Positions 25,209-33,140 of a stretch of DNA of 64,000 bases are shown here, one piece after another. Numbering within the stretch: the stretch's first letter is position 1; each line of letters opens with the position of its first letter. The notes below the pieces were generated by a model that was not told where the DNA came from, searched no databases, and was given only the letters and a program-made list of their open reading frames with translations. This DNA is from DAOQAU01 sp035354275 (GTDB taxonomy: Bacteria; Cyanobacteriota; Vampirovibrionia; Gastranaerophilales; Gastranaerophilaceae): the NCBI GenBank assembly GCA_035354275.1, contig DAOQAU010000002.1:5479-69478 (forward strand). Direction: 5' to 3'. A program made the position numbers and the translations under genes.

Positions 25209-26168
25209 CTAAAATTCTATTTCGCTTGCTTTTTTTATTGAAATAAATCCTACAACAATTAAAGCCATCGCGGTTGCAAACGCCATTTGTCCGTCTTTGG
25301 TTTCAAAAAGGGGTTTCATATATTCCGGGTTCATAAAAGATATTATCAATAAAACGGCAATCGGAACTATACCTAAGATAATGCCGGATAATCTTGATTG
25401 AGCCGTTTGAACACGCAGCTGTCCGATGAGTTTAAATCTTTCTCTGATTGTGGCAGAAAGGCTGTTTAATAATTCTGCAAGATTTCCTCCGATTTCTTTT
25501 TGGATAAGAACGGCGGTTATGAAAAATCTCAAATCCATACTTTTTGGCATAATTCTTGTCATACTTAAAAAAGCTTCTTTTGTGTCAATACCTAAAGACA
25601 AATCTTTTTTAACAGTTTCAAATACATCGGAAATGGGTTTGGGCATTTCTTCAACAACTGTATCTATAGCTGAAAATAAAGGGTGACCTGCCTTAAGAGA
25701 ACTTGCCATAAGGTTCAGTGCGTCGGGAAATTGTTTGGAAAATTCAATAAATCTTTTTGTTTCTGTTTGTTTTAAGTAAAAAGTTGGTAAAAAAATTGCT
25801 ACAATTCCAAAAAGAGACATTAACTTAAAAGGGGTTAAAATAAATAATAAAAAAGGTGCAGCGCATAGTAAGCTTATAAAAATAAATGTGTCTATATAAA
25901 GATTTACACCCGAAAGAGCAATTAACTCTTTGATCTTATTTGATATTTTAAAATTTTGAAGGAATTCGCCAATCTGTTGAATTTTATATTCACTGACTTT
26001 TAGCAGATTGAACTCTTCTTCATCGTCTTCTATAATATTTGTTTTTTGTTTAATTCTTGTAAGTCTTTTTAAGGTGTTAGGGCTGAGGTCTTTTTCTATT
26101 ACAAAAATCGCCCAGACAAAAATAGCTGCACTTATTCCGATAATTAAACTTAGGATTAAAAAAATCAT
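25209..26168 (-). CDS. tadB: Tad pilus inner-membrane platform protein TadB
   Basis: This is the first of the two GspF-like platform proteins, 319 residues. It has an N-terminal helix (IFLILSLIIGISAAIFVWAIF), paired helices in the middle (about residues 95-135), and a C-terminal helical pair (LSGIILGIVPIAVLLIISFM, MAFATAMALIVVGFISI). The T2SSF core contains QFPDALNLMASSLKAGHPLFSAI and QKEIGGNLAELLNSLSATI, typical of TadB. The ATG overlaps the cpaF stop by four bases (ATGA), so translation is coupled to the ATPase. It probably forms a complex with TadC and CpaF/TadA. Confidence 0.93.
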   Translation of the reverse strand: MIFLILSLIIGISAAIFVWAIFVIEKDLSPNTLKRLTRIKQKTNIIEDDEEEFNLLKVSEYKIQQIGEFLQNFKISNKIKELIALSGVNLYIDTFIFISLLCAAPFLLFILTPFKLMSLFGIVAIFLPTFYLKQTETKRFIEFSKQFPDALNLMASSLKAGHPLFSAIDTVVEEMPKPISDVFETVKKDLSLGIDTKEAFLSMTRIMPKSMDLRFFITAVLIQKEIGGNLAELLNSLSATIRERFKLIGQLRVQTAQSRLSGIILGIVPIAVLLIISFMNPEYMKPLFETKDGQMAFATAMALIVVGFISIKKASEIEF

Positions 26169-27652
26169 TTTTGCAACCTTTGAGTAAGAGGATTGTTTGA
26201 AACAGTCAAGCGCGATTTTATTGATAAATCTTTATTTATTTGTGCCTGTTGCACCTGATTTGTAAAAAGGGAACTTGTGTAAGTGTGTTTTCTTTCTTTG
26301 TTAAAGTATTCCAAAGGAATGTTTAAATTCTTTTCTTTGAGTTTTTCAACAAATTTAGGCCTTATTCCTGTTGAGTGATGATAGCCCAAAACTCTTGAAT
26401 TTTCTATTCCTGTTTGTTCAAAAAGAAAAATATCCTGCATTGAGATAACATTTCCTTCCATCCCTATAAGCTCAGTCACGGAAGTAATTTTTCTTGAGCC
26501 GTCTTGAAGCCTGCTTACCTGAATAATTAAATCAATAGCAGAAGATATTTGAGCTTTAATATTTTTTTCAGGCAAATCAATTCCTGAATATAAAGACATA
26601 GTTTCTAATCTTGACAGAGCATCTCTTGGGGAATTGGCGTGAAGGGTCGTTAATGAACCGTCATGACCTGTGTTCATGGCTTGGAGCATGTCAAGTGTTT
26701 CGGCACCGCGGCACTCCCCTATTATAATCCTGTCAGGGCGCATCCTTAATGCGTTTATAACCAAATCTCTTGCGTTTATTTGCCCTGTGCCTTCAATGTT
26801 TGCAGGTCTTGTTTCAAGCCTTACGACATGTTCTTGTTGAAGAGCAAGTTCTGCAGAGTCTTCAATTGTAATAATTCTTTCGTCATTAGGAATTTGAGAA
26901 GACAAACTGTTTAAAAGAGTTGTTTTACCTGCACCGGTTCCGCCGCTTATTATAATGTTTAAACGGGCTTTAACTGCAAGAGAAAGTGTGTCGGAGATTT
27001 CTTTTGTGAGTGCGCCCCAACCCAATAAACTTTCAAGGCTTCCGGCATCTTGCTTGAATTTTCTTATTGAAAGTGAAGGGCCGTCAAGTGCCAATGGCGG
27101 AATAATGGCGTTTACCCTTGAGCCGTCTGCAAGCCTTGCATCTACCATCGGGGATTTTTCGTCTATTCTTCTTCCTACTTTTGAGACAATTCTTTCGATT
27201 ATATTTCTTAAGTGCTGGTTGTCTTTAAACGAAACACTTGTTTTGTAAAGCTTTCCGTTTTTTTCGATATAGACACTTTTTGGACCATTAACAAGAATAT
27301 CTGAAACACTCGGATCTTCCAAAAGAGGATCCAAAGGCCCGTATCCTTTTGCCTCTTGTATAATTTCTTTTATAAGACGATCTTTTTCGCTTTTATTTAG
27401 AGGGACATTTTTAAAAGAAGTTAAAAGTTGACCTTCTATAAATTGTTTTATAAGTTCTTTTTGTTGTTCGTCATCATAATTTACCCATGTGGGTGTTGAG
27501 TTAACCTTTTCAACAAGAAGTCCGTGAAGTTGTTCTTTAAGAGATAAAAAATCATTTGTTCCGTAACCGCTTGCAGCAGAAGGAGTTTCGCTGCTTGATG
27601 CAGGTACGGTTATATTTTTATTTGCTGCGTTCAACCTATCCCTAAGTGACAA
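26165..27652 (-). CDS. cpaF: Tad pilus assembly ATPase CpaF/TadA
   Basis: This is a secretion hexameric ATPase that powers pilus assembly, 495 residues. Visible are the N-terminal domain (LDPLLEDPSVSDILVNGPKS), Walker A IISGGTGAGKTTLLNSLSS (about residue 235), the Asp box, Walker B RPDRIIIGECRGAETLDMLQ and the His box GSLTTLHANSPRDALSRLE. The N-terminal 50 and C-terminal 70 residues are variable. The start is a TTG with AAGGAG eight bases upstream. It sits between cpaE and tadB with almost no gaps, a standard Tad arrangement. Confidence 0.95.
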   Translation of the reverse strand: MSLRDRLNAANKNITVPASSSETPSAASGYGTNDFLSLKEQLHGLLVEKVNSTPTWVNYDDEQQKELIKQFIEGQLLTSFKNVPLNKSEKDRLIKEIIQEAKGYGPLDPLLEDPSVSDILVNGPKSVYIEKNGKLYKTSVSFKDNQHLRNIIERIVSKVGRRIDEKSPMVDARLADGSRVNAIIPPLALDGPSLSIRKFKQDAGSLESLLGWGALTKEISDTLSLAVKARLNIIISGGTGAGKTTLLNSLSSQIPNDERIITIEDSAELALQQEHVVRLETRPANIEGTGQINARDLVINALRMRPDRIIIGECRGAETLDMLQAMNTGHDGSLTTLHANSPRDALSRLETMSLYSGIDLPEKNIKAQISSAIDLIIQVSRLQDGSRKITSVTELIGMEGNVISMQDIFLFEQTGIENSRVLGYHHSTGIRPKFVEKLKEKNLNIPLEYFNKERKHTYTSSLFTNQVQQAQINKDLSIKSRLTVSNNPLTQRLQK

Positions 27653-27662
27653 CTTTTACTCC

Positions 27663-28862
27663 TTATTTGAATAAACTTTTAAAATCAAAAAACGGCTTTC
27701 TTTCAACTTTTTTGGCAAAGCTGTGTTTGTAGATATTATCCGAAAGCATTGCGGCAAGTTCTTTATAGCTTTGAGTAATATTTGCATCAGGACCCACTTT
27801 GTTTACCGGAACTCCTTTGTTGATAGCAGACATTATAGTAAAGTAATTGTTCGGAATTTTCCAAAAAACTTTTTGTTCTAGAACATCTTCAACATCTTCA
27901 ACTTTTATTTCGTCGTTTTCCATATATCTGTTTAAAACTATTTTAATTTTTTCTTTTTCATAACCCAATCTTTCAAACAACTCCAAACATCTTTGACAGT
28001 TTCTTATAGCCGGAAGGTTTACAATGGCAACCAATAAAATTAAATCAGAATTATCAAGAGCGGTTATTGTTTTTCCGTCAAAACTGGCACTTGTATCAAC
28101 CACAATGTAAGAAAAAGTTTGTCTTAAAACTGAAAATAACGTTGAAATCTGTTCTGCGCTAATGTCTTCTGCCTGTTCTAAATAAGGAGGGTCGGCAAGA
28201 ACATAAAGGCTTGTGTCTTTATATTTTTCCAAAGTGCTTAAAAGAAAAGTTTCGTCTATTCGGGAAAGATTTTGAATTACATAAGAAATATCAAATGCAG
28301 GGTTTATATCCAAAAAAGTTGTTATATCGCCAAGCTGAAGATTTAAATCAATCAGGGCGACTTTTTCTTTTGTTATATTTGCAATTTCAAGGGCTAAATT
28401 TGTTGAAAGTGCCGTTTTTCCTATTCCACCTTTGTTTGAAAAAACAGTTATAACTCTGCAGCGGTTATTTTCAGGGACAAGCCCTGCTATTTGTTCTTTT
28501 AACTTTTCCAGTGCGGTTTTTAATTCTTCTTTAATAAGAGGTTTGGGCAAAAATTCTCTTGCACCGGCTCTCATTGCTTTTATTATTAAGTCTGTAGAAT
28601 AATTTGAGGAAGTAACAATAATCTTGCAGGTTTTATGATTGAGAGAAATTTTATTTATTATATCAAGGGCAAGTTCCGTTTTGTTTGATATGTCAACAAT
28701 TACAAGATTGGGACGGTTTTCGAGAATATAATTGTAGCCTTCGACAACATCAACAAAAGAATCTAAAATCTGAACATAATCCAATTCTTTTAGAAACAAT
28801 TTTAAAACATCCGTTGATTGAGTTTGTGTGTCTATGATTACTGTTTGGATTTGATTTGTCAT
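27663..28862 (-). CDS. cpaE: Tad pilus localisation ATPase CpaE/TadZ
   Basis: This ParA/MinD-like ATPase positions the Tad machine at the cell pole or membrane. It has 399 residues. Residues 1-125 form an atypical receiver-like domain (IVDISNKTELALDIINKISLN, SSNYSTDLIIKAMRAGAREF, LPKP). The P-loop domain begins with the deviant Walker A FSNKGGIGKTALSTNLALEI and includes VALIDLNLQLGDITTFLD and the Walker B-like IVVDTSASFD. The start overlaps the cpaC stop (ATGA). It has the domain order typical of CpaE/TadZ proteins. The receiver domain is probably not phosphorylated in the usual way, since the acidic pocket is incomplete. Confidence 0.93.
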   Translation of the reverse strand: MTNQIQTVIIDTQTQSTDVLKLFLKELDYVQILDSFVDVVEGYNYILENRPNLVIVDISNKTELALDIINKISLNHKTCKIIVTSSNYSTDLIIKAMRAGAREFLPKPLIKEELKTALEKLKEQIAGLVPENNRCRVITVFSNKGGIGKTALSTNLALEIANITKEKVALIDLNLQLGDITTFLDINPAFDISYVIQNLSRIDETFLLSTLEKYKDTSLYVLADPPYLEQAEDISAEQISTLFSVLRQTFSYIVVDTSASFDGKTITALDNSDLILLVAIVNLPAIRNCQRCLELFERLGYEKEKIKIVLNRYMENDEIKVEDVEDVLEQKVFWKIPNNYFTIMSAINKGVPVNKVGPDANITQSYKELAAMLSDNIYKHSFAKKVERKPFFDFKSLFK

Positions 28863-30166
28863 AGGTCTATCCTGTTGTGGTTATCTTTATCGACTTCAAC
28901 TATTTTCGGTGTTATGAAAATTACCAGTTCTGTATCTCTTTTTTCATTTTTTAAAGAAGAGAAAAGCAATCCTATACCAGGTAAGTCGCCAATCCATGGG
29001 ACTTTTGATTTGGACTGGGAAGATGTGTGAGACAAAAGCCCTGCTATAACAAGCGTTTCGCCGTCACCTAATTCAACTGTTGTATCAACTTTTCTTGTCT
29101 TAAATCCTGGGATTCCGGATTGAGATACATATGAACTGTCAATTTCTGAAACCTCAGGAGATAATTTTAACATAACCCTGTTTGATTTTTCCAGTATAGT
29201 AGGAGTGAAATTTAAAATTACGCCGGTTGTCTTAAAATCGTAAGCGATATTACCGTATTGCCCCATTTGAGAAGGAACTGGAATTTCGTTTCCTACGTTA
29301 AAACTTCCTGATTTGCCGTTTATGGCAAGAAGTTTAGGCTCTGCAAGGATTTTTACTATACCTTTTTGTTCTGCCATTCTAAGTGCCCATGCCACTCTTG
29401 CGGTTGAAGACGAATAGATATATTGCCCGCCGGTGTTTCCGTTAACGGTTGCATTGCTTAAATCCTGGTGGTTTGTAATTCCTAAAATTTGGGTTAAGAA
29501 GTTGTCGTAATTTTCACCTACGGTAAATTTAGATTCAAGTTCTCTTGTAAAGTTCCTTGATGCTTCTGTTATTTTAACCTCAAGCAAAACCTGTTTTGTA
29601 GGGCTTTCGGTAAGGTCAAGAAGTTTAAAGTTGTAAGCTTTTACAATGTTGTTTATATTTTCTTTTACGGTTGTGGAAGAAATTTTTCCCGATAAAATTA
29701 CCCCGTCATCTGTGAAGGTGTATTGTAAATCTTCATTAGGCGCAACCTCTTCTATTGCTTGCATAAAAGCATCGGAATCCTGCTGCACTACAAGATTAAA
29801 GAAAACAGGTTTGTTGTTGTCGCCCCAAAATATAAGACTTGTTCTTCCGCCTTTTTTGCCGTTTAGCATAAGTTCTTTCGGCGAAAGAAGCACTAAATCA
29901 GCTAAAGAAGGGTCTGTGATTGAAATTCTTTTTACCGGTTCATCAAATTTTATTAATTGGGTTTTTCCTACTATTGAATAAAGTTTTTCGTTTGAATCTT
30001 TGTAAGGGTTTAAATTAACTGAATCTTTAACTAAATCGCTTTTTACCGTGCCTAGTTGTTGGGGTATGGGCGTGTCTTTATAGTCAGGCTCTGCGGCTTT
30101 AACCAGTTTTGCGGTTAAAATCGACATTAAGAACAAAATTATTAAAAGTATGAGACTTTTTTTCAA
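28859..30166 (-). CDS. cpaC: Tad pilus outer-membrane secretin CpaC/RcpA
   Basis: This is a secretin channel for the Tad pilus, 435 residues. The signal peptide (KKSLILLIILFLMSILTAKLV) is followed by the pilus-assembly N-domain (KLYSIVGKTQLIKFDEPVKR, ITDPSLADLVLLSPKELMLNGKKGGRTSLIFW), a BON-like segment (ILSGKISSTTVKENINNIV), and the secretin domain from about 225 (LRMAEQKGIVKILAEPKLLA and VELGDGETLVIAGLL, ending with VPWIGDLPGIGLLF). It confirms a double-membrane envelope. The TTG start has AAAGGAG upstream. It lies 11 bases after cpaB. The short length relative to some secretins is usual for CpaC. Confidence 0.95.
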   Translation of the reverse strand: MKKSLILLIILFLMSILTAKLVKAAEPDYKDTPIPQQLGTVKSDLVKDSVNLNPYKDSNEKLYSIVGKTQLIKFDEPVKRISITDPSLADLVLLSPKELMLNGKKGGRTSLIFWGDNNKPVFFNLVVQQDSDAFMQAIEEVAPNEDLQYTFTDDGVILSGKISSTTVKENINNIVKAYNFKLLDLTESPTKQVLLEVKITEASRNFTRELESKFTVGENYDNFLTQILGITNHQDLSNATVNGNTGGQYIYSSSTARVAWALRMAEQKGIVKILAEPKLLAINGKSGSFNVGNEIPVPSQMGQYGNIAYDFKTTGVILNFTPTILEKSNRVMLKLSPEVSEIDSSYVSQSGIPGFKTRKVDTTVELGDGETLVIAGLLSHTSSQSKSKVPWIGDLPGIGLLFSSLKNEKRDTELVIFITPKIVEVDKDNHNRIDL

Positions 30167-30177
30167 TTTAAACTCCT

Positions 30178-31044
30178 TTAATCAAAAGTTACCTTCGTTT
30201 TGACATTTGCCTCTATAACTTCCACCGACGGGGCATTGCTCAAAGGCGCAATCGGCTGAGGAAGCCCCGAAACTCCGCTTGAAGGATAATCACTTATGGG
30301 TATATTTGCAGGCAAATTAGGAAGTGATGAGTAAGAATCATTTGCCGAATAAGTTGAAGCCGGAGATTTTTTCTTTTTCAATCCTATTTTTTTATCACCC
30401 GGATTTCTTGAGACAAGGATTAAATTTCCTTTAGAGATACTCATTATAAGATCTGCCATATCATCTGCCGGTACTTCAAAGGTTATTGTTTTTGCGCTTA
30501 TAATATCGCCCGCCGGAAGACCTTTTTCACCTTCGAGCCCGATTATTTTTACCCCTTCCATTGACCAGCCGCCTTCAAAGTCACTTAGAATATCAACATT
30601 TGAGCCTGTTTTCATCCGGTTTGATTTTCCCTGAAATTTTTCTGCAGGAAGGGTTAATGCTCTAAAGCCTTCTTTTAATTCAATTTCGTCTCCGGATATT
30701 TTTGCGATATAAGAATCGGTAAAAACGGTTCCTTTTATTATATCTTTTAAAAGTACTTTATTTACAACGTCAGAACGGTTTTCAAACGCCCCGAAAGTAG
30801 GCGTGGAAAAAGAAGAAAAATCTATGTCATCGTCTGCCACAAGCTCTCCTGCTTTCAAATCTTTTGTGGCTACAGCATAAGAAAAATCTTTTATTGTATC
30901 TGAGCCTTGGAGCGTTTCAAGAATTTTTTCTTTTTCACCCAGTTGAGCTTGCATATTATTAAAAGATGAATAAGAAATCATAGTCGCCAAAAGAGCAACA
31001 ACGATTGCCAGAATTATTTTTGAAGTATTTTTATTTGTACGCAT
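30178..31044 (-). CDS. cpaB: Tad pilus assembly protein CpaB/RcpC
   Basis: This periplasmic protein with a SAF domain is 288 residues and begins the Tad operon. The N-terminal helix IILAIVVALLATMISYSSFN anchors it. The SAF domain follows (AVATKDLKAGELVADDDIDF...), then RALTLPAEKF and RMKTGSNVDILSDF, matching the CpaB/RcpC pattern. The C-terminal 70 residues are Pro/Ser-rich and likely disordered. It probably stabilises the secretin and may bind the cell wall through the SAF part. A leader with a strong hairpin lies upstream. No pilin, TadE/F or prepilin peptidase is found in the window, so those must lie elsewhere. Confidence 0.9.
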   Translation of the reverse strand: MRTNKNTSKIILAIVVALLATMISYSSFNNMQAQLGEKEKILETLQGSDTIKDFSYAVATKDLKAGELVADDDIDFSSFSTPTFGAFENRSDVVNKVLLKDIIKGTVFTDSYIAKISGDEIELKEGFRALTLPAEKFQGKSNRMKTGSNVDILSDFEGGWSMEGVKIIGLEGEKGLPAGDIISAKTITFEVPADDMADLIMSISKGNLILVSRNPGDKKIGLKKKKSPASTYSANDSYSSLPNLPANIPISDYPSSGVSGLPQPIAPLSNAPSVEVIEANVKTKVTFD

Positions 31045-31070
31045 AAATTCTTAACCCGAAAAATTACTAT

Positions 31071-31140
31071 GGACCCCAATCCACCCTATGAGCTTGCGGA
31101 AAAATTGTCATTTTTCGAATTTTTCCGCATCCTCTATAAC
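31071..31140 (-). promoter_or_regulatory. Structured leader upstream of the Tad operon
   Basis: On the minus strand, TGCGGAAAAATT... pairs with AATTTTTCCGCA (about 31095-31127), a strong hairpin 50 bases before cpaB. The 38-base segment at 31100-31137 is nearly identical to 50002-50039 upstream of the M23 hydrolase gene. It could be an attenuator-like hairpin or a mobile palindrome. No known riboswitch was recognised. Confidence 0.45.
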
Positions 31141-31264
31141 ATTTTACTATACTAGTGATTTAAGCTCAAATCCATACTTTATTTAGTTGATTTATGTAGG
31201 ATAAAAGTCGAAAAATACAAAAGGCATAAGCTTTTTGAACAAATTTTTACATTAACCTTTGTTA

Positions 31265-31482
31265 ACAATTTTTATGGGGGAACAACTGAAAGGCTGAATG
31301 GGTGAAGAGTTATTTTAGTTGAAAAGTCGAACAGTCGAATAGTTTATAAGAAGATAAGATGAGTAGATGCGTGGGTTATCCTGCTACGCCTCTTGGCATC
31401 TTCGCCTCTTTGCATCTTTCTTAAGGCTTAGCCCCACACTCTGTCATTTCTATTTATCATTTACTATTTACTTTTTTATCGT
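31265..31482. repeat. Dispersed composite repeat, copy R2
   Basis: The order is GGCTGAATGGGTGAAG, AAAAGTCGAACAGTCGAATAG, TTATAAGAAGATAAGATG, GCGTGGGTTATCCTGCTACG, CCTCTTGGCATCTTCGCCTC, then ATTTATCATTTACTATTTAC. Positions 31318-31410 are an inverted copy of R1 at about 3086-3190, about 28 kb away. With the leader hairpin this repeat fills the 477-base gap between cpaB and the next gene. Confidence 0.85.
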
Positions 31483-31521
31483 CGTGTTATACTTATTTTT
31501 GTAAGAATTTTGGGAAGAATT

Positions 31522-32154
31522 ATGATAAAAAGAGTTTTTGTTGAATTAAAAGAGCACGCACCTTTTACGTTTTTGGGTGCTTTGTCGGGAATTTTGATAT
31601 TTGTGTTGTTAAAAAACATTCCTTATAAAATTTCTTACGGGCTTTTTTATACTTTTCATCCCTTGCATGTTTTTTTAAGTGCTTATGTAACGGCTTCGAT
31701 GTACAAACTACACAAGAAAAATCCCGATATGATAAAACTTTTTTTGATAGGATTTTTCGGCTCTGTGGGTGTGGCTACTTTAAGTGATTCTGTTATTCCT
31801 TATTTGGGAGAGATTTTGTTAAAGATGCCAAACACTGAGCTTCATTTAGGATTTATCGAAAAGTGGTATTTTGTAAATCCTGTTGCGATTTTGGGGATTG
31901 TCACGGCAATTTTTGTTTCAAAAACAAAGTTTCCTCATATGGGGCATGTTTTTGTAAGCACTTGGGCGTCTTTATTTCATATAATGATGGCAGGAGAAAA
32001 TATGGGCTCAGGAATTTCTTTGTATTTTTGGATTTTAATTTTATTGTTTTTCTCGGTTTGGATTCCATGTTGTTTTAGTGACATAGTTTTTCCGCTTCTT
32101 TTTATAAAAGGTCATGATACAGATTGTCCTTGCACTTGTTGCGGCAAGGATTAG
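31522..32154 (+). CDS. Unknown multi-pass membrane protein with Cys-rich tail
   Basis: The 210-residue protein has about five membrane helices (TFLGALSGILIFVLL, PLHVFLSAYVTASM, LFLIGFFGSVGVATL, FVNPVAILGIVTAIFVS, LYFWILILLFFSVWIPCCF). Histidines cluster in or near helices (TFHPLHVF, HMGHVF, SLFHIMM), and the C-terminus has DTDCPCTCCGKD. The His and Cys content suggests metal handling, but this is a guess and I cannot name a family. The ATG at 31522 has GGGAAGAA upstream, better than a TTG at 31510. It is monocistronic and followed by a terminator. Confidence 0.75.
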   Translation: MIKRVFVELKEHAPFTFLGALSGILIFVLLKNIPYKISYGLFYTFHPLHVFLSAYVTASMYKLHKKNPDMIKLFLIGFFGSVGVATLSDSVIPYLGEILLKMPNTELHLGFIEKWYFVNPVAILGIVTAIFVSKTKFPHMGHVFVSTWASLFHIMMAGENMGSGISLYFWILILLFFSVWIPCCFSDIVFPLLFIKGHDTDCPCTCCGKD

Positions 32155-32169
32155 AATTTAACTCAAAAC

Positions 32170-32195
32170 AAAAACACCCACAATGGGGTGTTTTT
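32170..32195. terminator. Bidirectional terminator
   Basis: Stem AAAAACACCC / GGGGTGTTTTT with a five-base loop lies between the membrane protein gene (plus) and tRNA-Ser (minus). T runs on both strands let it serve both. Confidence 0.8.
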
Positions 32196-32204
32196 ATTTA
32201 AAAT

Positions 32205-32293
32205 CGGAGAAGCAGGGATTTGAACCCTGGATACAGATTACTCCATATAACACCTTAGCAGGGTGCCGCCTTAAGCCACTCGGCCACTTCTCC
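32205..32293 (-). tRNA. tRNA-Ser (anticodon GCT)
   Basis: On the minus strand the acceptor GGAGAAG pairs with CTTCTCC and is followed by discriminator G. The D-arm is TGGCCGAGTGGCTTAAGGC. The anticodon stem GCACC/GGTGT holds loop CTGCTAA with anticodon GCT, followed by a long variable arm and T arm CAGGG-TTCAAAT-CCCTG. Length (89 bases) and the variable arm fit serine. No CCA is encoded. Confidence 0.95.
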
Positions 32294-32368
32294 GTGTAAT
32301 TTTATAATATCATAAAAATATTTTAGGAGTATAATTATTGTATAAATTCATTAAAAGAGGAAATTAAA

Positions 32369-33139
32369 ATGACATTAAAAATCGCAGATAAAGAATTTAC
32401 ATCAAGGTTTATGATAGGAACAGGAAAATATCCTGATTTTGAAGTTATGCAAAAAGCCCACAGGGCAAGCGGTGCACAGATAATTACCGTTGCCATAAGG
32501 CGGGTGGAGCTTAATGCCCCGGGGCATGTCGGGTTAATGGATTATATTGATTTGGATAAATACTGGATTTTGCCAAATACCGCAGGCTGTGCGACAGTAG
32601 AAGAGGCTGTTAGAATAGCCCATTTAAGCAGGGCAATGGGAATTAATAACTGGATAAAACTTGAGGTAATCCCTGATTCTAAATATCTTCTGCCTGATCC
32701 CATAGCGACTCTTGAAGCGGCTAAAATTCTTGTTCAGGAAGGCTTTGTGGTGCTTCCTTATATAAATGCAGATCCTATTCTTGCCAAAAGGCTTGAAGAA
32801 ATAGGCTGTGCAACGGTTATGCCTTTAGCCTCCCCTATAGGCTCAGGTCAGGGCGTAAGAAATTTAGATAATATAAAAATAATCATTGAAAATACCAATA
32901 TACCAGTAATTGTCGATGCCGGATTGGGTGTTCCTTCAGATGCGTCAACCGTTATGGAATTGGGCGCAGATGCCTGCCTTTTAAACACCGCTGTTGCACT
33001 TGCCCAAGATCCTGAAAAAATGGCATATGCTTTTAAATTGGGAATTGAAGCAGGAAGAGCCTCTTACGAGGCAGGAAGAATTCCGATTAAAGAAATAGCA
33101 AGTGCTTCATCTCCGCTTGTTGGTGTTGTAGGAAAATAA
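32369..33139 (+). CDS. thiG: Thiazole synthase
   Basis: ThiG builds the thiazole phosphate half of thiamine from deoxyxylulose phosphate, dehydroglycine (or iminoacetate) and the ThiS thiocarboxylate. The 256-residue TIM barrel shows SRFMIGTGKYPDFEVM, ITVAIRRVEL, LPNTAGCATVEEAVR, the Schiff-base lysine in WIKLEVIPD, PLASPIGSGQG and PVIVDAGLGVPSDAS. The ribosome site is AGAGGAAATTAAA. No TPP riboswitch and no thiS, thiF, thiC or thiH lies next to it, so the pathway must be scattered or incomplete. It is a single-gene unit. Confidence 0.96.
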   Translation: MTLKIADKEFTSRFMIGTGKYPDFEVMQKAHRASGAQIITVAIRRVELNAPGHVGLMDYIDLDKYWILPNTAGCATVEEAVRIAHLSRAMGINNWIKLEVIPDSKYLLPDPIATLEAAKILVQEGFVVLPYINADPILAKRLEEIGCATVMPLASPIGSGQGVRNLDNIKIIIENTNIPVIVDAGLGVPSDASTVMELGADACLLNTAVALAQDPEKMAYAFKLGIEAGRASYEAGRIPIKEIASASSPLVGVVGK

Positions 33140-33140
33140 A

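Noticed and set aside
32294..32368. TPP riboswitch upstream of thiG
   Set aside because: The gap is too short and lacks the CTGAGA core.
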